From: SIG603 sp964370115
Lineage (GTDB): Bacteria > Bacillota > Clostridia > Oscillospirales > Acutalibacteraceae
Reading direction: 5' to 3'
NCBI GenBank assembly: GCA_964370115.1
Contig: CAYJIA010000077.1
Location: forward strand, 1-7,156
DNA: 7,156 nt
This document shows, piece after piece, positions 1 through 5,295 of the stretch. A program made the translations under genes and the position numbers. Each line of letters opens with the position of its first letter. Position 1 is the stretch's first letter. The notes under the pieces are model-generated. The model made no database searches, was not told the origin of the DNA, and saw only the letters and a program-made list of their open reading frames with translations.

Positions 1-36
1 CAATACTTTCTAAAACGCAGGAATGGTGAATTTTAA
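1..36 (+). CDS. possible 3' end of an unidentified gene (partial)
   Basis: Frame 1 of the plus strand is open from the window edge to a TAA at 34-36 and would encode the tail QYFLKRRNGEF. A strong terminator follows at 52-90, as expected after the end of a gene, and it would be shared with the convergent thrS. Eleven residues are too few to recognise a family. Frame 3 is also open, up to a TGA at 27-29, so the frame choice is a guess. If the frame is right, the stop codon sits inside the left arm of the palindrome at 31-55. Confidence 0.25.
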   Translation, partial: QYFLKRRNGEF

Positions 37-55
37 TGTCCAGTGGACATTAAAA
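31..55. repeat. perfect 12-bp-arm palindrome (TTTTAATGTCCA / TGGACATTAAAA)
   Basis: The arms at 31-42 and 44-55 are exact reverse complements around a single central G43. The right arm runs into the A-tract of the terminator at 52-90, so two inverted repeats lie back to back. As RNA it would form a hairpin with an AGT loop. As DNA it could be a dyad binding site. Nothing in the sequence decides between these, and no known operator consensus is recognised. Confidence 0.7.
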
Positions 56-90
56 AAAGGAAAACCCCCGTCGGGGGTTTTCCTTTTTTT
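52..90. terminator. bidirectional rho-independent terminator
   Basis: This is a perfect palindrome with 19-nt arms (52-70 and 72-90). The core stem CCCCC/GGGGG (65-69 with 73-77) closes a GTC loop, continues through AAAA/TTTT and GG/CC, and ends in seven A or T residues. Each strand therefore reads as a GC-rich hairpin followed by a T-tract. It lies about 44 bp past the thrS stop codon on the minus strand and just after the possible gene end at 36 on the plus strand, so it probably ends both convergent transcripts. Confidence 0.93.
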
Positions 91-136
91 AGTGAAGAGT
101 AAAAAGTTCTAGTAAAAATCCTGCAGATATTTTTTA
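91..136 (+). repeat. degenerate copy 1 of the heptad-hairpin interspersed repeat
   Basis: Two 7-bp units, TGAAGAG (93-99) and TAAAAAG (100-106), run directly into a 30-nt segment (107-136). That segment aligns with the core at 7072-7099 at about 22 of 28 positions with one 2-nt gap, sharing AAAATCCT, GAT and TTTTTTA. Bases 91-107 also match 4233-4249 at 16 of 17 positions. The copy begins at the first base after the terminator T-tract. Its last three bases (134-136) are the complement of the thrS stop codon. The core match is partly low-complexity A/T, so homology is likely rather than certain. Confidence 0.5.
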
Positions 137-2068
137 TCTTATTTCTTTGCTATCGTTTTCAAGCACTAATTTGTCTACGAAATCTTGGGCTGTCATTTGC
201 CCTAGGTCTCCGTCTTTTCTATGTCTTACCGACACAACATTATTTTCTATGTCTTTGTCGCCGATTAGTACCATGTATGGCACTTTCTCTAGCTGGGCTT
301 CTCTTATTTTATAGCCGATTTTCTCGCTTCTGTCGTCGACTTCACATCTCATTCCCTTTGCTTCAAGCAATGCCTTTACCTCGTATACATAATCAAGATG
401 TCTGTCGGCTATAGGCAATAGTTTAACTTGCACTGGTGCAATCCATAGTGGGAATGCTCCTGCGTATTTTTCTATAAGAAGTGCTAGAGTTCTCTCATAG
501 CAGCCTATAGATGTGCGGTGAATGATGTATGGATTTTTCTTTTGCCCGTCTACATCTACATACTCCATACCAAATTTTTCTGCAAGCATTTGGTCTACTT
601 GAATTGTGATTAATGTGTCCTCTTTACCGTGGACATTTTTAATTTGCAGGTCAAGCTTTGGTCCGTAGAAAGCTGCCTCGCCCACACCAATTTTGTAGTC
701 TATTCCAAGGTCTACAAGGATTTTCTCCATAACGCCTTGAGCTTCTTCCCATTGCTCTTTTGTTCCAATATATTTTTCTGTGTCAGTCGGATCCCACTGT
801 GAGAACCTATAAGAGAAGTCTTCATATAGGCCTAAAGTTTTAAGCATATAAATTGCAAGCTCCAGGCAAGCTCTAAACTCAGTCTCAAGTTGCTCTGGCC
901 TACACATTAAGTGACCCTCTGAGATTGTGAACTGACGCACACGGATAAGACCGTGCATTTCACCGCTGTCCTCGTTTCTAAACAGAGTAGAAGTCTCGTT
1001 ATATCTTATCGGTAAATCTCTGTACGAACGCTGACGGCTAAGGTAGGCTTGATATTGGAAAGGACAAGTCATAGGACGAAGTCCAAACACCTCTTTGTCT
1101 TTTTCTTCATCACCTATTACAAACATTCCTGATTTGTAATGTTGCCAGTGACCCGAAATTTTGTATATATCGCTTTTTCCCATATAAGGAGTTTTTGTAA
1201 GCTGCCAACCACGTTTTGCCTCTTCATCTTCTACAAAGCGTTGTAAAATTTGAAGTATTTTTGCACCTTTAGGTAAAAGTATTGGAAGTCCTTGCCCTAC
1301 ATCTTCCGCTGTTGTGAATATTTCAAGCTCACGGCCTAGCTTTACGTGGTCACGTTTTTTAGCCTCTTCTACTTTTTCTAGGTACTCATCAAGCGCCGAT
1401 TGTTTTGGAAAAGCTGTACCGTAAATACGTCTTAACATCTTATTATTCGAGTCGCCACGCCAATAAGCACCTGTAAGCGCTGTTAGCTTTACAGCTTTTA
1501 GTTTACCTGTACTCATAAGGTGTGGGCCTGCACATAGGTCGACAAAATCTCCTTGTCTATAAAAAGACAGTGCCTCGCCCTTGTCGCCATGCTCTTTTAT
1601 TAGCTCAATTTTATATGGTTCTTCCTCGCTGGCTTTTAAGGCCTCTTCCTTAGAAAGTGTGAAGCTTTCTATGGCTAAATCTGCCTTAATTATAGCTTTC
1701 ATCTCTTTTTCGATTTTTGGGAAGATATCCATGCTTACATTTTCTGCAAAATCAATGTCATAGTAATATCCATTGTCAACCGCAGGACCTATGGCAAGTT
1801 TTGCATCTGGGTATAGCTTTTTAACCGCTTGAGCGAGAACATGAGAGGCTGTGTGCCAATATGCCTTTTTACCCTCGTCGCTGTCAAATGTCATTATCTC
1901 CAAGTCGCAGTCTTCATCTAAAGTAGTGCGCAAATCCACCACTTGACCATTAAGCTTTCCTGTACAAGCCGCCTTGTAAAGCCCCATGCCTATACTCTTT
2001 GCAAGCTCTGCAATGCTTATCCCTTTTTCAAATTCTCTTTCTTCTCCACGTAAATTAACTTTAATCAT
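134..2068 (-). CDS. thrS: threonine--tRNA ligase (threonyl-tRNA synthetase)
   Basis: This class II synthetase joins threonine to tRNA-Thr using ATP, in the cytoplasm. At 644 aa it is a usual full length. Domains in order are: TGS (about 1-62); editing domain with HxxxH (H72, H76) and CxxxH (C179, H183), which removes mischarged serine; catalytic core with motif 2 around RNEDSGEMHG (364-373) and motif 3 around GCYER (522-526); and a C-terminal anticodon-binding domain from about residue 545. The zinc ligands that select threonine are C335, H386 and H517. The local motifs MTCPFQ and ISEGH differ from the familiar MNCPGH and QDDAH of E. coli, but the ligands are kept. The ATG at 2066-2068 is preceded by AAAGGA (2080-2085) 11 bases upstream. 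The gene is monocistronic, controlled by a T-box leader, and ends in the bidirectional terminator at 52-90. Identification is secure. Confidence 0.98.
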   Translation of the reverse strand: MIKVNLRGEEREFEKGISIAELAKSIGMGLYKAACTGKLNGQVVDLRTTLDEDCDLEIMTFDSDEGKKAYWHTASHVLAQAVKKLYPDAKLAIGPAVDNGYYYDIDFAENVSMDIFPKIEKEMKAIIKADLAIESFTLSKEEALKASEEEPYKIELIKEHGDKGEALSFYRQGDFVDLCAGPHLMSTGKLKAVKLTALTGAYWRGDSNNKMLRRIYGTAFPKQSALDEYLEKVEEAKKRDHVKLGRELEIFTTAEDVGQGLPILLPKGAKILQILQRFVEDEEAKRGWQLTKTPYMGKSDIYKISGHWQHYKSGMFVIGDEEKDKEVFGLRPMTCPFQYQAYLSRQRSYRDLPIRYNETSTLFRNEDSGEMHGLIRVRQFTISEGHLMCRPEQLETEFRACLELAIYMLKTLGLYEDFSYRFSQWDPTDTEKYIGTKEQWEEAQGVMEKILVDLGIDYKIGVGEAAFYGPKLDLQIKNVHGKEDTLITIQVDQMLAEKFGMEYVDVDGQKKNPYIIHRTSIGCYERTLALLIEKYAGAFPLWIAPVQVKLLPIADRHLDYVYEVKALLEAKGMRCEVDDRSEKIGYKIREAQLEKVPYMVLIGDKDIENNVVSVRHRKDGDLGQMTAQDFVDKLVLENDSKEIR

Positions 2069-2097
2069 AGTAAAAAAATTCCTTTCATATAATATAT

Positions 2098-2143
2098 AAA
2101 AATAAAAAACACCCCAAAGTCCCTATAAAAAGACTTCGGGGTG
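2098..2143 (-). terminator. T-box-controlled intrinsic terminator of the thrS leader
   Basis: Read on the minus strand, CACCCCGAAGTC (2143-2132) pairs with GACTTTGGGGTG (2121-2110) across a 10-nt loop and is followed by TTTTTTATTTTT (2109-2098). The stem has 12 bp including one G-T wobble. Its 5' arm lies a few bases after the T-box, which is the usual arrangement for a terminator that competes with the antiterminator helix. Confidence 0.95.
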
Positions 2144-2357
2144 AGAAATCCCACGGTTCCACCCGAATTAAAAGGCAAATTGCCTAAACTCATTTAAGCC
2201 TTATCGCAGCTTTACGCCTGCCTTATTTGGACAGGTGCTCAAAGTCGGTACCAAAATTTTTTCTACCACCCTCGCTTTCAGCCAAACGGCAAAGGCTCTC
2301 TTTTGTAAAAAATATAAATTTCAGCTTCTTGTCAACGCATTTATAATAATTTAACTG
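2098..2357 (-). ncRNA. T-box riboswitch leader, threonine-specific (ACC specifier)
   Basis: The leader measures uncharged tRNA-Thr and lets thrS be transcribed when charging is low. On the minus strand the T-box itself, GGGTGGAACCGTGG (2164 down to 2151), matches the family core GGGTGGNACCRCG closely. Stem I is visible: its base pairs GCTGAAA (2325-2319) with TTTGAGC (2243-2237), and AGAGAGCC and GGCTGAAAG form the distal part. The specifier loop reads GGTACCGAC, giving an ACC threonine codon at 2249-2247 followed by a purine. Another stem (CCTGTCC/GGCAGG) and a Stem III-like hairpin (GGCAA/TTGCC) follow. The UGGA bulge would pair with UCCA, so it predicts tRNA-Thr with discriminator base U. 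The 5' end is set by the promoter at 2365-2394 and is approximate. Confidence 0.95.
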
Positions 2358-2364
2358 TAAAAAT

Positions 2365-2394
2365 ATTTTAACACTAAAGTCCGTCTAATGTCAA
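2365..2394 (-). promoter_or_regulatory. thrS promoter (sigma-A type)
   Basis: On the minus strand a perfect -35 TTGACA (2394-2389) and a -10 TAAAAT (2370-2365, five of six to consensus) are separated by 18 bp. Transcription would begin near 2358, upstream of the whole Stem I, as a working T-box leader needs. A second TTGACA at 2335-2330 lies inside the leader and would start too late to include Stem I. Confidence 0.8.
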
Positions 2395-2462
2395 GAAATA
2401 AATGATTTATATAGTCACAATAATATATTTTTCCAAATCTTTAACTATTATTCACAAATTCC

Positions 2463-2492
2463 TTGACAAAACAGGGTGCTAGGCTATACAAT
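2463..2492 (+). promoter_or_regulatory. rny promoter (sigma-A type)
   Basis: A perfect -35 TTGACA (2463-2468) is followed by TATACAAT (2485-2492). The -10 can be read as TATACA with a 16-bp spacer or TACAAT with an 18-bp spacer. It diverges from the thrS promoter, with about 70 bp between the two -35 boxes. Transcription would start near 2497-2500. Confidence 0.8.
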
Positions 2493-2498
2493 AGTATA

Positions 2499-2630
2499 GG
2501 AATGCGAAATAGCTTTATTTATATAAGATAGATTTTAAAGATATATTGCATAGGGATTAACGCACCCGAACACTTAAATTACTAAAAAATTAAAAATTAA
2601 AAAAGAATACTGAAGAAAAGGAGGTGCCAA
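2499..2630 (+). promoter_or_regulatory. 5' leader of rny with strong ribosome binding site
   Basis: Between the predicted start site and the rny ATG lie about 130 nt of A/T-rich leader. I recognise no riboswitch or terminator hairpin in it. A 9-codon reading frame at 2502-2531 has no usable ribosome binding site and is probably chance. The leader ends in AAAAGGAGGTG, with AGGAGG (2619-2624) 6 bases before the ATG, a near-perfect Shine-Dalgarno sequence that fixes the rny start. Confidence 0.6.
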
Positions 2631-4184
2631 ATGGATCCTATTCTAATTGTAATTATCGCCGTTTTAGCGGCTGCTGTTGCAGGAATTGTCGCTTTCTTTG
2701 TTGGAGTTAATCATAGAAAAAATATTGCTGAAAAATCTATAGGCTCAGCAGAAACAGAAGCTAAAAGAATAGTAAGTGATGCGATTAAATCCGCACAAGC
2801 GAAGAAAAAGGAATTTTTACTTGAGGGTAAAGATGAAATTCACAAGCAACGTGCCGAATCAGAGCGTGAGATAAACGAAAGAAGAAAAGAGATACAAAGG
2901 CAAGAGAGAAGACTTCTTCAAAAAGAAGAAAATCTTGACAAAAAACTTGAGCAAATTGAGCATAAAGAACATGCTATAGACTCAAAAAATAAAAAGGCAG
3001 ACGGTTTTTTAACCGAGGCTGAAACAATTAAGAAAAGTCAATTTGAAATGCTTGAAAAAATCTCTTCTTTTACCAAAGAACAGGCAAGGGCATATTTATT
3101 ACAAAATCTTGAAGACGAACTCGCTAGAGAAAAAGCGATGAAGATAATGGATTACGAACAACAACTTAAAGACGACGGGGATAGAATGGCAAGAGAGGTT
3201 ATTTCGCTTGCAATTCAACGCTGTGCGGCAGACCATGTTTCCGAGGCAGTTATTTCTGTTGTACCTCTTCCTAATGATGAAATGAAGGGAAGAATTATAG
3301 GTCGTGAAGGCAGAAATATCAGAACTTTAGAAACACTTACAGGTGTTGACCTTATAATTGACGACACTCCTGAGGCAATTACACTTTCGTGTTTTGAGCC
3401 AGTAAGGCGTGAAATCGCAAGACTTTCGCTTGAAAAACTTATTTCAGACGGAAGAATACATCCATCAAGAATTGAAGAAACTGTTGACAAGGCAAGACGT
3501 GAAGTCGAGGCCACAATTAAAACCGAGGGTGAGCGCGCTGTTATTTCTGCAGGCGTTAACGGTATAAACCACGAACTAGTCAGACTGCTTGGTCGTTTGC
3601 GTTATCGTACAAGCTATGGACAAAATGTTTTAAACCATTCACTTGAAGTTGCATACCTATCTGGTATGATGGCATCAGAACTAGGGCTTGACCCAACAAT
3701 TGCAAGACGTGCAGGACTACTACATGACATCGGAAAATCACTTGACCACGAGATTGAGGGATCACACGTTGACATCGGCGTAGATGTTGCCAGAAAGTAC
3801 AAAGAGAGCGATGCTGTTATTCATGCAATTGCAGCTCACCATGGCGATATCGAGGCAAAAACAGTTATTGCTTGTATCGTTCAAGCGGCAGATGCAATTT
3901 CTGCGGCAAGACCAGGTGCAAGAAAAGAAAACCTAGAAAATTACATCAAGCGTCTTGAGAAGCTTGAGGAAATTACATCTTCATTCGACGGTGTTGAGCG
4001 CAGTTATGCTATACAAGCAGGACGTGAAATACGTGTACTTGTAAAACCTGAGAGTGTAGACGATAGCAAAATGGCACTACTCGCAAGAGAAATCTGCAAG
4101 AAAATCGAAAGCGATATGAGCTATCCGGGTCAAATTAAAGTTAATATGATACGTGAAAGCCGTGCCGTTGACTTTGCAAAATAA
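2631..4184 (+). CDS. rny: ribonuclease Y
   Basis: RNase Y is a membrane-bound endoribonuclease that starts mRNA decay in many Gram-positive bacteria by cutting single-stranded A/U-rich RNA. The protein has 517 aa, close to the usual length of about 520. An N-terminal membrane segment (about 4-26, ILIVIIAVLAAAVAGIVAFF) is followed by a long charged coiled coil (about 30-150, rich in E, K, Q and R), which mediates dimerisation. Next is a KH RNA-binding domain with the loop GRIIGREG (220-227), then an HD hydrolase domain with LLHDIGK, whose metal-binding pair is H365-D366. All key motifs are intact. The start is set by the AGGAGG site at 2619-2624. A terminator hairpin follows at 4197, and ymdB lies 211 bp downstream on the same strand, the order known from Bacillus (ymdA-ymdB). 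Confidence 0.98.
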   Translation: MDPILIVIIAVLAAAVAGIVAFFVGVNHRKNIAEKSIGSAETEAKRIVSDAIKSAQAKKKEFLLEGKDEIHKQRAESEREINERRKEIQRQERRLLQKEENLDKKLEQIEHKEHAIDSKNKKADGFLTEAETIKKSQFEMLEKISSFTKEQARAYLLQNLEDELAREKAMKIMDYEQQLKDDGDRMAREVISLAIQRCAADHVSEAVISVVPLPNDEMKGRIIGREGRNIRTLETLTGVDLIIDDTPEAITLSCFEPVRREIARLSLEKLISDGRIHPSRIEETVDKARREVEATIKTEGERAVISAGVNGINHELVRLLGRLRYRTSYGQNVLNHSLEVAYLSGMMASELGLDPTIARRAGLLHDIGKSLDHEIEGSHVDIGVDVARKYKESDAVIHAIAAHHGDIEAKTVIACIVQAADAISAARPGARKENLENYIKRLEKLEEITSSFDGVERSYAIQAGREIRVLVKPESVDDSKMALLAREICKKIESDMSYPGQIKVNMIRESRAVDFAK

Positions 4185-4196
4185 AACCTTGATTAT

Positions 4197-4227
4197 AAAG
4201 GGAGGGCGTCAAAGCTCTCCCTTTGTT
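4197..4227 (+). terminator. probable intrinsic terminator after rny
   Basis: AAAGGGAGGGC (4197-4207) pairs with GCTCTCCCTTT (4214-4224) across a GTCAAA loop, giving 11 bp with one G-T wobble. The T-run after the stem is short and broken (GTTAATTT), so termination may be partial and ymdB could receive read-through from rny. The hairpin starts 12 bp after the rny stop. Confidence 0.75.
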
Positions 4228-4232
4228 AATTT

Positions 4233-4347
4233 AGTGAAGAGTTAAAAGTGAAAAGTGAAAAAGTTGTGGCGAAAACGCTCCGCATTTTTTAAAATTTAAA
4301 ACACGCCGAAGGCGTGAACCTTAACTCTTCACTCTTCACTTTTCACT
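4233..4347 (+). repeat. copy 2 of the heptad-hairpin repeat, complete MITE-like form with inverted heptad arms
   Basis: The left arm is four 7-bp units: TGAAGAG, TTAAAAG, TGAAAAG, TGAAAAA (4235-4262). The core begins TTGTGGCGAAAA (4264-4275), continues with a small GC/TCC/GC hairpin and TTTTTTA (4285-4291), then TTTAAAA (4295-4301), then a perfect 6-bp hairpin CACGCC-GAA-GGCGTG (4302-4316). The right arm is the same kind of unit in inverted orientation, CTCTTCA, CTCTTCA, CTTTTCA (4325-4345). The outer sequence AGTGAAGAGTTAA (4233-4245) recurs exactly inverted at 4321-4333. There is no coding capacity. It fills most of the rny-ymdB spacer, starting 8 bp after the terminator stem. A non-autonomous mobile element or an expanded repeat cassette are both possible. 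Confidence 0.75.
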
Positions 4348-4354
4348 CACAAAC

Positions 4355-4373
4355 GGGACGGGTGACCTGTCCC
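4355..4373. repeat. short palindromic hairpin just upstream of the ymdB ribosome binding site
   Basis: GGGACGGG (4355-4362) pairs with CCTGTCCC (4366-4373) across a TGA loop, 8 bp including one G-T wobble. No T-tract follows on either strand, so it is not a typical terminator. Read on the minus strand it begins GTAGGGGACAGG, resembling the GTAGGG edge of the hairpin at 6973-7000. Intergenic palindromes beginning GTAGGG look familiar from clostridial genomes, so this may be a dispersed REP-like unit. It ends 7 bp before the AAGGA site of ymdB. Confidence 0.6.
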
Positions 4374-4395
4374 CTACAAAAAGGACTGAACTACT

Positions 4396-5166
4396 ATGAA
4401 TATTTTAATGATAGGCGATGTTGTGGGACAAAAATCCTGTGAATTTTTAAGAGATAAACTGCCATCTATCAAAAGGCTAAAAGCGGTAGACCTTGTAATT
4501 GCAAACGGCGAAAACTCTGCCGACGGCAATGGTGTCACACCCTCTTCTGCAAATTTTTTATTTGACAGCGGTGTAGATGTGATAACTTTGGGAAACCATA
4601 GTTTTAGACGCCCTGAAATTTACGATTACTTAGACGACAACCACAGCATTATACGCCCATATAACTATCCAAAGAACACTGTCGGACAAGGTGTATGCCT
4701 TTACGACATGGGCAGAGTTTCGATAGCTGTGATAAATATGATGGGGCTCGCATTTATGGAAAGCCTAGATTGTCCATTTAGTGCGCTCGACGAAATATTA
4801 AAAGACACAAGTTTACCTAAGATTAAGATAGTTGATTTCCACGCCGAGGCAACTGGCGAAAAGGGTGCCTTTGCAAATTACGCCGACGGCAAGGTAACAG
4901 CCGTTGTAGGCACTCACACCCATGTCCCTACGGCAGACGAACGCATTTTGCAAAAAGGCACGGGATTTATAAGCGACGTTGGAATGACGGGGCCTATAAA
5001 TTCTGTTTTAGGTGTAAAAAGTGATATCATAATTAGAAAATTAAAGTCAAAGCTTCCGGTACGATTTGAGCTTGCAGGCGGACCTTACAAAATGGACTGC
5101 GTGCTAATTGACGCCGACGAAAAAACAGGCCTTTGTAAAAATATTGAGAGGCTCAGCATTAGATAA
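4396..5166 (+). CDS. ymdB: YmdB-family metallophosphoesterase (TIGR00282 type)
   Basis: This family hydrolyses 2',3'-cyclic nucleotides with a two-metal centre. In Bacillus subtilis YmdB affects biofilm and motility decisions and is encoded beside RNase Y. The protein has 256 aa, slightly shorter than the B. subtilis protein. Metal-binding motifs occur in order: IGDVVG (D8), NGEN (E39, N40), GNH (N67, H68), FHAEAT (H149) and GTHTHVPTAD (H174, H176), followed by SDVGMTG (193-199). There is no signal peptide or membrane segment, so it is cytoplasmic. The ATG at 4396 has AAGGA (4381-4385) 10 bases upstream. I see no convincing promoter between rny and this gene, so transcription may depend on read-through past 4224 or on a promoter I cannot recognise. 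GNHSF and HAEATGEK are small departures from GNHTW and HAEATSEK as I remember them in relatives. Confidence 0.95.
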   Translation: MNILMIGDVVGQKSCEFLRDKLPSIKRLKAVDLVIANGENSADGNGVTPSSANFLFDSGVDVITLGNHSFRRPEIYDYLDDNHSIIRPYNYPKNTVGQGVCLYDMGRVSIAVINMMGLAFMESLDCPFSALDEILKDTSLPKIKIVDFHAEATGEKGAFANYADGKVTAVVGTHTHVPTADERILQKGTGFISDVGMTGPINSVLGVKSDIIIRKLKSKLPVRFELAGGPYKMDCVLIDADEKTGLCKNIERLSIR

Positions 5167-5217
5167 CAAAAAGACCACATATAACTATTACCATATTGTT
5201 AATATTTTTATCATATG

Positions 5218-5246
5218 TTGTAATTAATTTTAATTTGTGGTAAAAT
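5218..5246 (+). promoter_or_regulatory. predicted fakA promoter with extended -10
   Basis: A -35 TTGTAA (5218-5223, four of six to consensus) and a -10 TAAAAT (5241-5246, five of six) are separated by 17 bp. A TG one base before the -10 (TGGTAAAAT) makes it an extended -10 element. It lies 50 bp before the fakA start in the 129-bp spacer after ymdB. I see no terminator after ymdB, so fakA may also receive transcription from upstream. Confidence 0.55.
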
Positions 5247-5280
5247 AAAAAACAATATAAATCTTTTGTAATTAATTTTA
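5218..5280 (+). repeat. pair of 15-bp exact direct repeats upstream of fakA
   Basis: TTGTAATTAATTTTA occurs at 5218-5232 and again at 5266-5280, 48 bp apart from start to start. The first copy overlaps the -35 box of the predicted promoter. The second ends on the first base of the fakA ribosome binding site. The sequence is A/T-rich, which lowers its significance, but 15 exact bases within 63 bp is unlikely to be chance alone. It may be a local duplication or a repeated regulator site. Confidence 0.65.
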
Positions 5281-5285
5281 GAGGA
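5280..5285 (+). promoter_or_regulatory. ribosome binding site that decides the fakA start
   Basis: AGAGGA (5280-5285) lies 10 bases before the ATG at 5296 but only one base before the in-frame GTG at 5287. The spacing excludes the longer GTG start and supports ATG 5296. Confidence 0.75.
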
Positions 5286-5295
5286 TGTGTTAAAA

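Noticed and set aside
23..109. Small plus-strand reading frame from ATG 23 through the terminator
   Set aside because: It translates the palindrome and both arms of the terminator, has no family resemblance, and would be read through a strong hairpin.
1581..1763. 60-codon plus-strand frame inside thrS
   Set aside because: It lies antisense to a well-conserved ThrRS editing region and its composition reflects the opposite strand; no ribosome binding site or motif supports it.
2330..2335. Second TTGACA on the minus strand in the thrS leader
   Set aside because: Transcription from it would begin inside or past the 5' side of Stem I and destroy the T-box. The -10 at the right distance is only a T-run.
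2502..2531. Nine-codon frame in the rny leader as a possible leader peptide
   Set aside because: AGGA lies directly against the ATG with no spacing, and there is no attenuator hairpin or biased codon run.
3215..3802. Three minus-strand frames (3215-3514, 3580-3765, 3614-3802) within rny
   Set aside because: They mirror the conserved KH and HD coding sequence, overlap each other and have no recognisable domains.
5174..5241. Inverted repeat ACCACA / TGTGGT flanking the ymdB-fakA spacer as an operator or terminator
   Set aside because: Only 6 bp match perfectly across a 56-bp gap in A/T-rich DNA; this is too weak to call.
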